Shown in pieces: positions 10,583 through 19,599 of a stretch of 64,000 nt of DNA (the first letter of the stretch is position 1; each line of letters opens with the position of its first letter). The notes beneath the pieces are model-generated. The model searched no databases, was not told where the DNA came from, and saw nothing but the letters and a program-made list of their open reading frames with translations. The stretch is from Pseudomonas bubulae (GTDB taxonomy: Bacteria; Pseudomonadota; Gammaproteobacteria; Pseudomonadales; Pseudomonadaceae): positions 1,178,001-1,242,000 of the forward strand of contig NZ_UYJA01000001.1 of assembly GCF_900618535.1 (NCBI RefSeq). The letters are read 5' to 3'. A program made the translations under genes and the position numbers.

Positions 10583-12025
10583 ATGAGCACAGCAATCAGC
10601 CCGACTGCTTATAACTATAAGGTAGTCCGCCAGTTCGCCATCATGACGGTGGTCTGGGGGATCCTTGGCATGGGGCTCGGGGTTTTCATCGCGTCACAGC
10701 TTGTGTGGCCTGAATTGAACCTTGGCCTCGAGTGGACGACCTTCGGCCGTCTGCGTCCCCTGCATACCAACCTTGTGATCTTTGCCTTTGGTGGCTGTGC
10801 ATTGTTTGGCACCTCCTACTACGTCGTGCAGCGAACCTGCCAGACACGACTGATCTCCGATTCGCTGGCCTCGTTTACCTTCTGGGGTTGGCAAGCGGTT
10901 ATCGTCGGCGCGATCATCACCCTGCCACTGGGTTACACCACCACCAAAGAATACGCCGAGCTGGAATGGCCTTTGGCTATTTTGCTGGCCATTGTCTGGG
11001 TGACCTACGGCATTGTGTTCTTCGGCACCATCACCAAGCGTAAAACCAAGCATATCTATGTCGGTAACTGGTTCTACGGTGCATTCATTGTCGTGACGGC
11101 AATGCTGCATATCGTCAACCACGCGTCCCTGCCGGTGAGCTTCTTCAAGTCCTACTCGGCTTATGCCGGTGCGACTGACGCCATGATTCAGTGGTGGTAC
11201 GGCCATAACGCGGTAGGTTTCTTCCTGACTACCGGCTTTTTGGGGATGATGTACTACTTCGTGCCCAAGCAGGCCGAACGTCCGATCTACTCCTATCGCC
11301 TGTCCATCGTGCACTTCTGGGCGCTGATCACCCTGTATATCTGGGCCGGTCCGCACCACTTGCACTACACCGCACTGCCGGACTGGGCCCAGTCTCTGGG
11401 CATGGCGATGTCGATCATCCTGCTGGCACCCAGCTGGGGCGGCATGATCAACGGCATGATGACCCTCTCGGGCGCCTGGCATAAGCTGCGCACCGACCCG
11501 ATCCTGCGCTTCCTCGTGGTATCCCTGGCCTTCTACGGCATGTCGACCTTCGAAGGCCCGATGATGGCGATCAAGACCGTCAACGCGCTGTCGCACTACA
11601 CCGACTGGACCATCGGCCACGTACACGCCGGCGCTCTGGGCTGGGTGGCGATGATTTCGATCGGTGCCATGTACCACATGATCCCCAAAGTCTATGGCCA
11701 GAAGCAGATGTACAGCACCGGCCTGATCAACGTTCACTTCTGGCTGGCGACTATCGGTACCGTGCTCTACATCGCCTCGATGTGGGTCAACGGCATCACC
11801 CAGGGCCTGATGTGGCGTGCGATCAACGACGACGGCACTCTGACCTACTCGTTTGTCGAAGCACTGCAAGCCAGCCACCCGGGCTTTATTGTTCGCGCCC
11901 TTGGCGGTGCCATTTTCGCCAGCGGTATGCTGTTCATGGCCTACAACGTGTTCCGCACCGTGCGTGCCTCGAACCCGGTAGAAGCTGAAGCGGCGACCAA
12001 GATCGCTGTAGTTGGAGCGCACTGA
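10583..12025 (+). CDS. ccoN: cbb3 cytochrome c oxidase subunit I, second operon (CcoN)
   Basis: This 480-residue catalytic subunit parallels the first copy, with [33 protein letters not shown] and [11 protein letters not shown] ligand regions. The N-terminal third and C-terminus ([15 protein letters not shown]) differ, while the central part is nearly identical even at silent positions (61 identical bases at 11432-11492 versus 7775-7835), suggesting gene conversion. An Anr box and -10 lie upstream, so low oxygen probably induces this copy. Its stop TGA shares a base with the ccoO ATG. Numbering of the two operons as 1 and 2 differs between Pseudomonas species, so I leave it unnumbered. Confidence 0.97.
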   Translation: MSTAISPTAYNYKVVRQFAIMTVVWGILGMGLGVFIASQLVWPELNLGLEWTTFGRLRPLHTNLVIFAFGGCALFGTSYYVVQRTCQTRLISDSLASFTFWGWQAVIVGAIITLPLGYTTTKEYAELEWPLAILLAIVWVTYGIVFFGTITKRKTKHIYVGNWFYGAFIVVTAMLHIVNHASLPVSFFKSYSAYAGATDAMIQWWYGHNAVGFFLTTGFLGMMYYFVPKQAERPIYSYRLSIVHFWALITLYIWAGPHHLHYTALPDWAQSLGMAMSIILLAPSWGGMINGMMTLSGAWHKLRTDPILRFLVVSLAFYGMSTFEGPMMAIKTVNALSHYTDWTIGHVHAGALGWVAMISIGAMYHMIPKVYGQKQMYSTGLINVHFWLATIGTVLYIASMWVNGITQGLMWRAINDDGTLTYSFVEALQASHPGFIVRALGGAIFASGMLFMAYNVFRTVRASNPVEAEAATKIAVVGAH

Positions 12026-12636
12026 TGATCAAGCACGAAACAATCGAGAAGAACATCGGCCTGATGGCCTTCTTCATGGTTATCGCCGTGAGCATCGGCG
12101 GCCTTACCCAAATCGTTCCGCTGTTCTTCCAGGACGTGACCAACACCCCGGTCGAGGGCATGAAGCCGCGTAGCGCGCTGGAACTGGAAGGCCGTGACAT
12201 TTATATCGCCAACGGCTGTGTCGGCTGCCACTCGCAGATGATCCGTCCGTTCCGTGCCGAAACCGAACGCTATGGCCACTATTCGGTTGCCGGTGAAAGC
12301 GTGTGGGACCACCCGTTCCTGTGGGGCTCCAAACGCACCGGCCCGGACCTGGCCCGAGTGGGCGGGCGTTACTCCGATGACTGGCAGCGCGCGCACTTGT
12401 ATAACCCGCGCAACGTCGTGCCCGAATCGATCATGCCGGCTTACCCGTTCCTCGTTGAGCGCAAGCTGGACGGCAAGGACACCGCGAAAAAAATGGAAGT
12501 CTTGCGCACGCTTGGCGTCCCTTACACCGACGAAGACATCGCCGGGGCCAAGGATGCAGTGAAGGGCAAAACCGAAATGGACGCACTGGTGGCTTACCTC
12601 CAGGGCTTGGGCACCATCATCAAAAGCAAACGGTGA
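12025..12636 (+). CDS. ccoO: cbb3 oxidase monohaem cytochrome c subunit, second operon (CcoO)
   Basis: The 203-residue protein has an N-terminal anchor helix and the haem c motif [12 protein letters not shown]. Compared with the first copy the second residue of the haem motif is V-G instead of V-Q, and the linker reads [15 protein letters not shown]. It is translationally coupled to ccoN (TGATG overlap). It delivers electrons from CcoP to CcoN on the periplasmic side of the inner membrane. Confidence 0.97.
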   Translation: MIKHETIEKNIGLMAFFMVIAVSIGGLTQIVPLFFQDVTNTPVEGMKPRSALELEGRDIYIANGCVGCHSQMIRPFRAETERYGHYSVAGESVWDHPFLWGSKRTGPDLARVGGRYSDDWQRAHLYNPRNVVPESIMPAYPFLVERKLDGKDTAKKMEVLRTLGVPYTDEDIAGAKDAVKGKTEMDALVAYLQGLGTIIKSKR

Positions 12637-12641
12637 TCTGA

Positions 12642-12833
12642 ATGGATATCGGGATGATTCGTGGCCTGGGCACTGTCGTCGTGATGGTGGCTTTTATCGG
12701 TTTGGCATTGTGGGTATTCAGCCCGCGACGCAAGTCAGAATTTGACGACGCGACCCTGTTGCCGTTCAAGGATGATCCCGAAGCCATCAAGCACGTCGAG
12801 CAAGAGCAAGCTTCTAGGAGTAACAAAGAATGA
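12642..12833 (+). CDS. ccoQ: cbb3 oxidase small subunit, second operon (CcoQ/FixQ)
   Basis: This 63-residue protein begins [20 protein letters not shown], has a single membrane helix and the [11 protein letters not shown] tail. It starts 5 nt after ccoO, and its stop overlaps the ccoP ATG by 4 nt, the same layout as in the first operon. It helps assemble or stabilise the oxidase. Confidence 0.94.
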   Translation: MDIGMIRGLGTVVVMVAFIGLALWVFSPRRKSEFDDATLLPFKDDPEAIKHVEQEQASRSNKE

Positions 12834-13807
12834 CTACGTTCTGGAGTCTGTACGTTACAGTCCTCACTCTGGGTACCATCTTCGCCCTGACCTGGTTGTT
12901 GCTGGCCACCCGCAAGGGCCAGCGCAGCGAGCAGACCGACGAGAAAGTCGGCCACGCGTTCGACGGCATCGAAGAGTACGACAACCCAATGCCGAAATGG
13001 TGGTTCATGCTGTTTGTGGGCACCGTCATTTTCGCCCTCGGCTACCTTGTGCTGTACCCGGGCCTGGGTAACTGGAAAGGCCTGCTGCCGGGCTACCAGT
13101 ACCTGGACACCAAAGAGCAGACGCCGTTTGCCAATGGTCAGACCGGCTGGACCGGTGTACACGAGTGGGAAAAGGAAATGGCCAAATCGGACGCCAAGTT
13201 TGGGCCGATCTTCGCCAAATTCGCAGCCATGCCCATCGAAGAAGTGGCCAAGGACCCGCAAGCACTGAAAATGGGTGGCCGCCTGTTCGCCTCCAACTGT
13301 TCGGTGTGCCACGGCTCCGACGCCAAAGGCGCCTACGGCTTCCCCAACCTGACCGACGCCGACTGGCGCTGGGGCGGGACGCCTGCCGACATCAAGACCA
13401 CCATCATGGCCGGCCGTCACGCGGTCATGCCGGGCTGGTCCGAAGTGATCGGTGAGCAAGGCGTCAGCGACGTGGCCGCCTATGTGCTGACCAGTCTCGA
13501 CGGGCGCAAGCTGCCAGAAGGCGCGAAAGCCGACCCTGCCAAAGGCAAGGAAATCTACGCGACCAACTGTGCGGTTTGCCACGGGCCGGAGGGCAAGGGC
13601 AACCCGCTGATGGGCGCACCCAACCTGACTCACCCGGGGGCGTTTATCTACGGTTCGAGCTTTGCTCAACTGCAGCAGACCATCCGCTACGGCCGTCAGG
13701 GCCAGATGCCTGCCCAGGCTGACCTGCAGGGGAACGACAAGGTTCACTTGCTGGCTGCCTACGTGTACAGCCTGTCCCATGGTGATGAAGCCAAGACAGA
13801 CGAGTAA
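12830..13807 (+). CDS. ccoP: cbb3 oxidase dihaem cytochrome c subunit, second operon (CcoP)
   Basis: The 325 residues have two N-terminal membrane helices, the [12 protein letters not shown] linker and two haem sites, CSVCH and CAVCH. It is 13 residues longer than the first copy because of a loop reading [15 protein letters not shown] after LLPGY, at the membrane/periplasm boundary. The loop may alter the choice of electron donor; that is inference. The operon ends at a perfect 17-bp terminator hairpin. Confidence 0.96.
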   Translation: MTTFWSLYVTVLTLGTIFALTWLLLATRKGQRSEQTDEKVGHAFDGIEEYDNPMPKWWFMLFVGTVIFALGYLVLYPGLGNWKGLLPGYQYLDTKEQTPFANGQTGWTGVHEWEKEMAKSDAKFGPIFAKFAAMPIEEVAKDPQALKMGGRLFASNCSVCHGSDAKGAYGFPNLTDADWRWGGTPADIKTTIMAGRHAVMPGWSEVIGEQGVSDVAAYVLTSLDGRKLPEGAKADPAKGKEIYATNCAVCHGPEGKGNPLMGAPNLTHPGAFIYGSSFAQLQQTIRYGRQGQMPAQADLQGNDKVHLLAAYVYSLSHGDEAKTDE

Positions 13808-13829
13808 CGCGTTAGTTTGAACGCTGCAA

Positions 13830-13867
13830 AAAATGGCCCCGCCAACGACAGTTGGCGGGGCCATTTT
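13830..13867 (+). terminator. strong terminator of the second cco operon
   Basis: A perfect 17-bp inverted repeat, AAAATGGCCCCGCCAAC (13830-13846) and its complement (13851-13867), closes on a GACA tetraloop and ends in TTTTGTTT. The A-rich left arm makes it usable on both strands. Confidence 0.9.
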
Positions 13868-13909
13868 GTTTCAGGGCTGCAGCAGCTATTGCCGTACGCA
13901 CCCACAAGG

Positions 13910-13930
13910 TAGTAACGTTTCTACATTGTA
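13910..13930 (+). promoter_or_regulatory. candidate operator/promoter of the toxin-antitoxin pair
   Basis: TAGTAACGTTTCTA (13910-13923) is a palindrome with one symmetric mismatch, and TACATTGTA (13922-13930) is a second, perfect one overlapping it. They lie 20-40 nt before the antitoxin ATG. Phd/YefM antitoxins bind such palindromes to repress their own operons; binding here is inference. Confidence 0.4.
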
Positions 13931-13950
13931 TTTTTGGGGAGGATCAGCCC

Positions 13951-14196
13951 ATGACCACCATTTCAAGCCGCGAATTCAACCAGGACACAAGCGGTGCCAA
14001 AAAAGCATCGCAACAAGGGCCTGTTTACATCACGGACCGTGGCCGCCCCGCCCATGTACTGCTATGCATGGAGGAGTACCAACGGCTAACCGGCCTGGAC
14101 ACCAGCATTGTCGACCTGCTGGTGATGCCCGAAACAACGCCGGTTGAATTCGAACCCGAACGCGCAGTCATCACGCCGCGCCCAGTGGATTTCTAA
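13951..14196 (+). CDS. Phd/YefM-family antitoxin
   Basis: The 81-residue protein starts at ATG 13951, preceded by GGGGAGGATCAGCCC, a strong ribosome site; the longer open frame upstream lacks one. The N-terminal ISSREFNQDTSGAKKASQQGPVYITDRGRPAHVLL pattern is that of Phd/YefM antitoxins, a DNA-binding dimer whose C-terminal tail (residues about 55-81) covers the toxin. The TAATG overlap with the next gene gives translational coupling, usual in type II pairs. It should repress its own promoter through the palindromes just upstream. Confidence 0.85.
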   Translation: MTTISSREFNQDTSGAKKASQQGPVYITDRGRPAHVLLCMEEYQRLTGLDTSIVDLLVMPETTPVEFEPERAVITPRPVDF

Positions 14197-14606
14197 TGTT
14201 CCTGCTCGATACCAACGTAGTTTCTGAACTGCGCAAAACCCAGGCCGACCCTGCAGTGGTGGCCTGGGCCCGCAGCGTCCCGGCTTACAAACTGTATATC
14301 TCGGCCATTACCCTGCTGGAAATCGAAACTGGCATCTTGCGCCTGGAGCGCCGCGACCCGGAGCAGGCAGCCCCCTTGCGCAACTGGCTTGAAGTACATG
14401 TTATGTCTGCTTTTGCCGGGCGCGTGCTGTCAGTCGATGGCGCCGTTGCCAGACGCTGCGCCCGCCTGCATGTGCCTGACCGCAGCAATGAATGCGACGC
14501 CCTGATCGCGGCCACCGCACTGGTGCATGACATGACCGTGGTTACCCGCAATACCCGGGACTTTGCCTTTAGCGGCGCCCCTGTACTCAACCCTTGGGAG
14601 CTTTGA
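14196..14606 (+). CDS. VapC/FitB-type PIN-domain toxin ribonuclease
   Basis: The 136 residues form one PIN domain. The acidic metal-binding residues are visible: MFLLDTNVVSELR (first Asp), LLEIETGI (Glu), SNECDALIAATAL (Asp) and VTRNTRDFAFSG (last Asp and the TRNxxDF motif). PIN toxins cleave tRNA or rRNA; the target here is unknown. It overlaps the antitoxin by 1 nt. All catalytic acids are present, so the toxin looks intact. The closest architecture is VapC/FitB paired with a Phd-like rather than an AbrB-like antitoxin. Confidence 0.88.
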   Translation: MFLLDTNVVSELRKTQADPAVVAWARSVPAYKLYISAITLLEIETGILRLERRDPEQAAPLRNWLEVHVMSAFAGRVLSVDGAVARRCARLHVPDRSNECDALIAATALVHDMTVVTRNTRDFAFSGAPVLNPWEL

Positions 14607-14644
14607 CTCGGCCAGAACGCAACTCACCTGCAGGTGTAAGTCAA

Positions 14645-14658
14645 TTGATCCATGTCAT
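14645..14658 (+). promoter_or_regulatory. candidate Anr box upstream of ccoG
   Basis: TTGATCCATGTCAT has a perfect left half and a 3/5 right half relative to TTGAT-N4-ATCAA. It is 164 nt before the ccoG start. No -10 sits at the ideal class II distance; TATACC at 14675-14680 would place the box nearer -35, so this is weaker than the other two boxes. Confidence 0.45.
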
Positions 14659-14821
14659 GAGTTGTTACAACTCCTATACCAACTTGCCATTTTCCGGAAC
14701 GCGACCAAAGGTCGCACCCTTGAGCTAGAGTCACAGGGGTATCATTACGCTATCGCAACACCTTCTGACCGCGGTCGGCACGTACTGACCGAGGCATTTT
14801 CCACTGCCGTGGGACGCACTA

Positions 14822-16237
14822 ATGAGCAATCAGATTCCTGTACACAACGTCACTCCACCTGCCAAAAAACCCGCTGAAAGCACTGATCTGTACGCGGCCA
14901 GGGAGAAAATCTACACCCGCGCCTTTACCGGGCTTTTCCGCAATCTGCGCATTGGTGGCGGAGCGCTGTTGTTCCTGCTGTATTTCGGTACGGTATGGCT
15001 CAACTGGGGCGGTCACCAGGCGGTGTGGTGGAACCTGCCCGAACGCAAATTCTTTATTTTTGGCGCCACTTTCTGGCCACAGGATTTTATCCTGCTCTCG
15101 GGGCTGCTGATCGTCGCGGCCTTTGGCCTGTTCTTTATTACGGTTTACGCCGGGCGCGTGTGGTGCGGCTACACCTGCCCGCAAAGCGTTTGGACGTGGG
15201 TGTTCATGTGGTGCGAGAAGGTCACTGAAGGCGACCGCAACCAGCGCATCAAGCTCGACAAGGCACCGATGAGCGCCAACAAGTTTGTGCGCAAGTTCAG
15301 CAAGCACACACTCTGGCTATTGATCGGCTTTGTCACCGGCATGACCTTTGTCGGCTACTTCTCACCCATCCGCGAACTGGTGATCGACTTCTTCACTGGT
15401 CAGGCTGATGGCTGGGCGTATTTCTGGGTCGGCTTCTTCACCCTCGCCACCTATGGCAACGCCGGCTGGCTGCGCGAGCAGGTGTGCATCTATATGTGCC
15501 CGTATGCGCGCTTCCAGAGCGTGATGTTTGATAAAGACACCCTGATCGTTTCCTACGACCCGCGCCGTGGTGAAGTCCGTGGCCCGCGCAAAAAGGACGC
15601 CGACTACAAGGCCATGGGCCTGGGCGACTGCATCGACTGCACCATGTGCGTGCAGGTATGCCCAACCGGGATTGATATCCGCGATGGCCTGCAGATCGAG
15701 TGCATCGGCTGCGCGGCCTGTATCGATGCCTGCGACAGCATCATGGACAAGATGAACTACCCCCGCGGCTTGATCAGCTACACCACCGAGCACAACCTCT
15801 CCGGCCAGAAAACCCATAAGCTGCGTCCGCGCCTGATCGGCTATGCCCTGGTATTGCTGACCATGATGGGTCTGCTGGCCGCTGCGTTCTTTACCCGCAC
15901 GCTGGTAGGCTTCGACGTGAGCAAAGACCGCGTGCTGTATCGCGAGAACGCCGAAGGGCGGATCGAAAACGTCTACAGCCTGAAGATCATGAACAAGGAC
16001 CAGCACGACCACACCTACGTGCTGGAGGCCACCGGCCTGCCGGATCTCAAGCTGCAGGGCAAACGCGAAATCAAGGTCGCGGCCGGCGATATCGTCAGCC
16101 TGCCGGTCGAGCTGTCAATTGCCCCCGAGAAGCTGCCGTCGAGTACCAACGAGGTGTTCTTTATCCTCAAGGACGCCGACAACAACGACGTCAACGTTAA
16201 AGCCAAGAGCCGATTCATCGGCCCACAAATCAGATAA
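14822..16237 (+). CDS. ccoG: cbb3 oxidase assembly protein CcoG (FixG), cupric reductase type
   Basis: The 471-residue inner-membrane protein has about five membrane helices and two [4Fe-4S] sites, CIDCTMCVQVCPTG and CIGCAACIDACD, followed by a C-terminal Ig-like domain (about 350-471). The conserved GYTCPQSVWTW motif follows the second helix. In other proteobacteria CcoG reduces Cu(II) to Cu(I) for cbb3 assembly. It starts the ccoGHIS set; ccoH follows 11 nt later. A possible Anr box lies in the 215-nt gap behind the toxin gene. Confidence 0.96.
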   Translation: MSNQIPVHNVTPPAKKPAESTDLYAAREKIYTRAFTGLFRNLRIGGGALLFLLYFGTVWLNWGGHQAVWWNLPERKFFIFGATFWPQDFILLSGLLIVAAFGLFFITVYAGRVWCGYTCPQSVWTWVFMWCEKVTEGDRNQRIKLDKAPMSANKFVRKFSKHTLWLLIGFVTGMTFVGYFSPIRELVIDFFTGQADGWAYFWVGFFTLATYGNAGWLREQVCIYMCPYARFQSVMFDKDTLIVSYDPRRGEVRGPRKKDADYKAMGLGDCIDCTMCVQVCPTGIDIRDGLQIECIGCAACIDACDSIMDKMNYPRGLISYTTEHNLSGQKTHKLRPRLIGYALVLLTMMGLLAAAFFTRTLVGFDVSKDRVLYRENAEGRIENVYSLKIMNKDQHDHTYVLEATGLPDLKLQGKREIKVAAGDIVSLPVELSIAPEKLPSSTNEVFFILKDADNNDVNVKAKSRFIGPQIR

Positions 16238-16248
16238 GAGAACTCGAC

Positions 16249-16791
16249 ATGCCCGCAGCAAATGCTTCCAGCCCCTGGTACAAGCACATCTGGCCATGGA
16301 TCATCATTGCCATCCTGGCCTGCTCGGTAACCCTGACCCTGTCGATGGTCACCATTGCCGTGAACAACCCGGACAACCTGGTCAACGATAATTACTACGA
16401 GGCGGGCAAAGGCATCAATCGGGCACTGGACCGTGAGCTGCTGGGCCAGACCCTGCAACTCAAAGCCAAGTTGCGCCTGGATGAAATGACCGGCGAAGTC
16501 GTGCTGCTGCTTGAGGGCAACAGCAAGCCGCAAGTGCTGGAACTGAACCTGATTTCACCGACCCAGCCGGAAAAAGACCGCAAGGTCAGCCTGAGCCAGA
16601 GCGCAACGGAACCGGGTCGCTATATCGGCCAACTGGATGACAAGATTGAAGGTCGCCGCTTTGTTGAGCTGCTGGGTGTTGAAGATGGCAAGACCTGGCG
16701 CCTGTTCGAAGAAGAACTGGTCGGCCACGACAAGGACCTGCTGCTGGGCGACGAGCCCATTCAAGGCGCCGAAGACCACAAGTCGAAATAA
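16249..16791 (+). CDS. ccoH: cbb3 oxidase assembly protein CcoH (FixH)
   Basis: This 180-residue protein has one N-terminal membrane anchor (WIIIAILACSVTLTLSMVTIAV, split over about 14-36) and a periplasmic FixH domain beginning NPDNLVNDNYYEAGKGINR, the family signature. It is needed for late assembly of the cbb3 complex. It is 11 nt after ccoG, clearly in the same transcript, and is separated from ccoI by a REP pair. Confidence 0.95.
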   Translation: MPAANASSPWYKHIWPWIIIAILACSVTLTLSMVTIAVNNPDNLVNDNYYEAGKGINRALDRELLGQTLQLKAKLRLDEMTGEVVLLLEGNSKPQVLELNLISPTQPEKDRKVSLSQSATEPGRYIGQLDDKIEGRRFVELLGVEDGKTWRLFEEELVGHDKDLLLGDEPIQGAEDHKSK

Positions 16792-16796
16792 CCCCA

Positions 16797-16857
16797 TCGC
16801 GGGCAAGCCCGCTCCCACAGGGATGCGCGAACCCTGTGGGAGCGGTCTTGTCCGCGA
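16797..16857. repeat. REP pair between ccoH and ccoI, reversed orientation
   Basis: TCGCGGGCAAGCCCGCTCCCAC (16797-16818) precedes GTGGGAGCGGTCTTGTCCGCGA (16836-16857), 17 nt apart. The tail-to-tail order is opposite to the other pairs, and it lies inside an operon, 41 nt before the ccoI ATG. Confidence 0.85.
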
Positions 16858-16897
16858 TGACGTATTTTCTGGTGACACAATATCGCGATAGAGCACC

Positions 16898-19348
16898 ATG
16901 ACCACTCCCGTTCCCTGCTATCACTGCGCCCTGCCCGTCCCGCCCGGCAGCCGGTTTACCGCCGTTGTTCTGGGCGAAGTTCGCGAGTTCTGCTGCCCCG
17001 GCTGCCAGGCAGTGGCCGAGGCTATCGTCGCTGGCGGTCTCGAAAGCTATTACCAGCACCGCAGTGAAGCATCCGCCAACCCTCAAGCCCTGCCCGTGCA
17101 ACTGGTTGAAGAGTTGGCGCTGTATGACCGCCCCGATGTGCAAAAACCCTTTGTCCGACATGAGGGCGAGCAAGCCGAAACCACCCTGCTGATCGAAGGC
17201 ATCAGCTGCGCCGCCTGTGGCTGGCTGATCGAAAAGCACCTGCGCCATCTGCCAGCCGTCAGTGAAGCGCGACTCAACTTGTCCAACCATCGCCTGCAGG
17301 TACGCTGGGACGATAGCCAATTGCCATTGAGTGAAGTCCTCAGCGAACTGCGCCATATCGGCTATGCCGCGCACCCGTACCAGGCCGACCGTGCCACCGA
17401 ACAATTGGCCAGCGAAAACCGCCTGGCCTTGCGCCAGCTCGGTGTCGCCGGGCTGCTGTGGTTTCAGGCCATGATGGCTACCATGGCCACCTGGCCAGAG
17501 TTCAATATCGACCTCAGCCCCGAGATGCACACCATCCTGCGCTGGGTAGCGTTGTTTCTGACAACACCTATCGTGTTCTACAGTTGCGCCCCCTTTTTCA
17601 AAGGCGCCATGCGCGACCTGCGCACCCGCCACCTGACCATGGATGTGTCAGTCTCCCTGGCCATCGGCGGTGCTTATATCGCCGGGATCTGGACGGCCAT
17701 CACCGGCGTCGGCGAGCTGTATTTCGATGCTGTGGGCATGTTTGCCCTGTTTTTGCTGGCCGGCCGCTATCTGGAGCGCCGCGCCCGCGAGCGCACCGCC
17801 GCCGCCACTGCGCAATTGGTCAACCTGCTGCCAGCCTCATGCCTGCGCCTGAGCGCTGACGGGCAAAGCGAACGCATTCTGCTGACTGAACTCAAGGTCG
17901 GCGACCGGGTGCTGGTGCACCCCGGCTCAATCATGCCGGCTGACGGCAAGATCCTGGATGGTCAGTCCAGCATCGACGAATCCCTGCTGACTGGCGAATA
18001 CCTGCCACAACCACGGCAGATTGGCGACGCCGTCACGGCCGGCACCCTCAATGTGGAAGGCGCGCTGACCGTTGAAGTCATGGCGCTGGGCCAGGACACG
18101 CGCCTGTCCGCCATCGTGCGCCTGCTTGATCGCGCTCAAAGCGAAAAACCTCGCCTTGCGGAGATTGCCGACAAGGCCGCGCAGTGGTTCCTGCTGTTCT
18201 CATTGATCGCTGCTGCGGGTATCGGCCTGTGGTGGTGGCAACTTGATGCATCACGGGCCTTCTGGATTGTCCTGGCGATGCTGGTCGCCACCTGCCCTTG
18301 CGCTTTGTCGCTGGCGACGCCGACCGCACTCACCGCCGCTACCGGCACCCTGCACAAGCTGGGCCTGCTACTGACCCGTGGCCATGTGATCGAAGGCCTG
18401 AACCAGATCGACACAGTGATTTTCGACAAGACCGGCACCCTGACTGAAGGACGCCTGGCGCTGCGGGCCATTCGCCCTTTGCGCGAGCTGGACAGCGACC
18501 ACTGCCTGGCCCTTGCGGCCGCTCTGGAAAACCGCTCCGAGCACCCGATTGCCCGTGCGTTTGGCCGCGCTGCGCAAGCCGCTGAAGAAGTACGCAGCGT
18601 GCCTGGACTGGGCCTTGAAGGGCTGGTCGGCGAGCAGCGCTTGCGCATAGGCCAGCCAGGATTTGCCTGTGGGCTGAGCCAGTGCCCGATCCCGGACATG
18701 CCGGACGAACCCGGCCAATGGCTGCTGCTGGGCGACACCCAAGGCGTGCTGGCCTGGTTTGTTCTGGACGACCGCCTGCGGGACGATGCCCCGGCATTGC
18801 TGGCAGCGTGCAAGGCCCGCGGCTGGCACACGCTGCTGCTGTCGGGGGACAGTTCGCCGATGGTCGCCAGCGTGGCCGCCGAACTGGGGATCGATGAAGC
18901 TCAGGGCGGCTTGCGCCCGGATGACAAATTGCAGGTCTTGCAAAAACTGCACGCCCAAGGCCGCAAGGTGCTGATGCTGGGGGATGGTGTCAACGATGTA
19001 CCTGTGCTCGCCGCTGCTGATATCAGCGTGGCCATGGGCTCGGCGACCGACCTGGCGAAAACCAGCGCCGATGCGGTGCTGCTGTCCAACCGCCTGGACG
19101 CGCTGGTGCAAGCGTTCAGCCTGGCGCGAAGGACCCGACGGGTGATCATCGAAAACCTGTTGTGGGCCGGACTCTATAATGGCCTGATGCTGCCATTCGC
19201 CGCACTGGGCTGGATTACTCCGATCTGGGCCGCCATCGGCATGTCGATCAGCTCACTGACCGTGGTGCTCAACGCCTTGCGCCTGACGCGCATGCCCGCC
19301 CAGGCGCATACTCCAGCCATGCCACACTCTCGCCCGCTACCGGCTTGA
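16898..19348 (+). CDS. ccoI: copper-translocating P-type ATPase CcoI (FixI)
   Basis: The 816 residues comprise an N-terminal cysteine-rich segment (CYHCALPVPPG, CCPGCQAV), a heavy-metal-associated domain with ISCAACGWLI, membrane helices with the ion-binding ATCPCALSLATP, the phosphorylation motif DKTGTLTEG and the hinge GDGVNDVPVLAAADISVAMG. The N-terminal metal-binding zinc-ribbon-like piece is typical of FixI/CcoI. It exports Cu(I) across the inner membrane for CuB insertion into CcoN. It lies within ccoGHIS, 106 nt after ccoH across a REP pair. Confidence 0.97.
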   Translation: MTTPVPCYHCALPVPPGSRFTAVVLGEVREFCCPGCQAVAEAIVAGGLESYYQHRSEASANPQALPVQLVEELALYDRPDVQKPFVRHEGEQAETTLLIEGISCAACGWLIEKHLRHLPAVSEARLNLSNHRLQVRWDDSQLPLSEVLSELRHIGYAAHPYQADRATEQLASENRLALRQLGVAGLLWFQAMMATMATWPEFNIDLSPEMHTILRWVALFLTTPIVFYSCAPFFKGAMRDLRTRHLTMDVSVSLAIGGAYIAGIWTAITGVGELYFDAVGMFALFLLAGRYLERRARERTAAATAQLVNLLPASCLRLSADGQSERILLTELKVGDRVLVHPGSIMPADGKILDGQSSIDESLLTGEYLPQPRQIGDAVTAGTLNVEGALTVEVMALGQDTRLSAIVRLLDRAQSEKPRLAEIADKAAQWFLLFSLIAAAGIGLWWWQLDASRAFWIVLAMLVATCPCALSLATPTALTAATGTLHKLGLLLTRGHVIEGLNQIDTVIFDKTGTLTEGRLALRAIRPLRELDSDHCLALAAALENRSEHPIARAFGRAAQAAEEVRSVPGLGLEGLVGEQRLRIGQPGFACGLSQCPIPDMPDEPGQWLLLGDTQGVLAWFVLDDRLRDDAPALLAACKARGWHTLLLSGDSSPMVASVAAELGIDEAQGGLRPDDKLQVLQKLHAQGRKVLMLGDGVNDVPVLAAADISVAMGSATDLAKTSADAVLLSNRLDALVQAFSLARRTRRVIIENLLWAGLYNGLMLPFAALGWITPIWAAIGMSISSLTVVLNALRLTRMPAQAHTPAMPHSRPLPA

Positions 19349-19368
19349 CCCGGTCACCTGGAGCCCTT

Positions 19369-19599
19369 ATGCCAGCGCTTTACATCATGATTCCGGCGGC
19401 CCTGCTGATTGTCGCCATCTGCATCTTTATCTTCTTCTGGGCAGTCGACAGCGGCCAGTATGATGACCTGGACAGCCCGGCCCACAGCATCCTGTTCGAT
19501 GACCAGGATCCGCAGCATACCGCTGCCGTCGAAGAAGCCAAGAACCTGCACCCGGAGTCGGCCAGCGACACCGACAAAAAAGCCCCGCCCCATGCTTGA
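19369..19599 (+). CDS. ccoS: cbb3 oxidase maturation protein CcoS
   Basis: The 76-residue protein begins MPALYIMIPAALLIVAICIF at ATG 19369, with GGAG upstream; an in-frame ATG at 19345 overlaps ccoI and is less likely. One membrane helix and the FFWAVDSGQYDDLDSPAHSI motif identify CcoS, required for cofactor insertion in cbb3 oxidases. It overlaps the next gene by 8 nt. Confidence 0.95.
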   Translation: MPALYIMIPAALLIVAICIFIFFWAVDSGQYDDLDSPAHSILFDDQDPQHTAAVEEAKNLHPESASDTDKKAPPHA

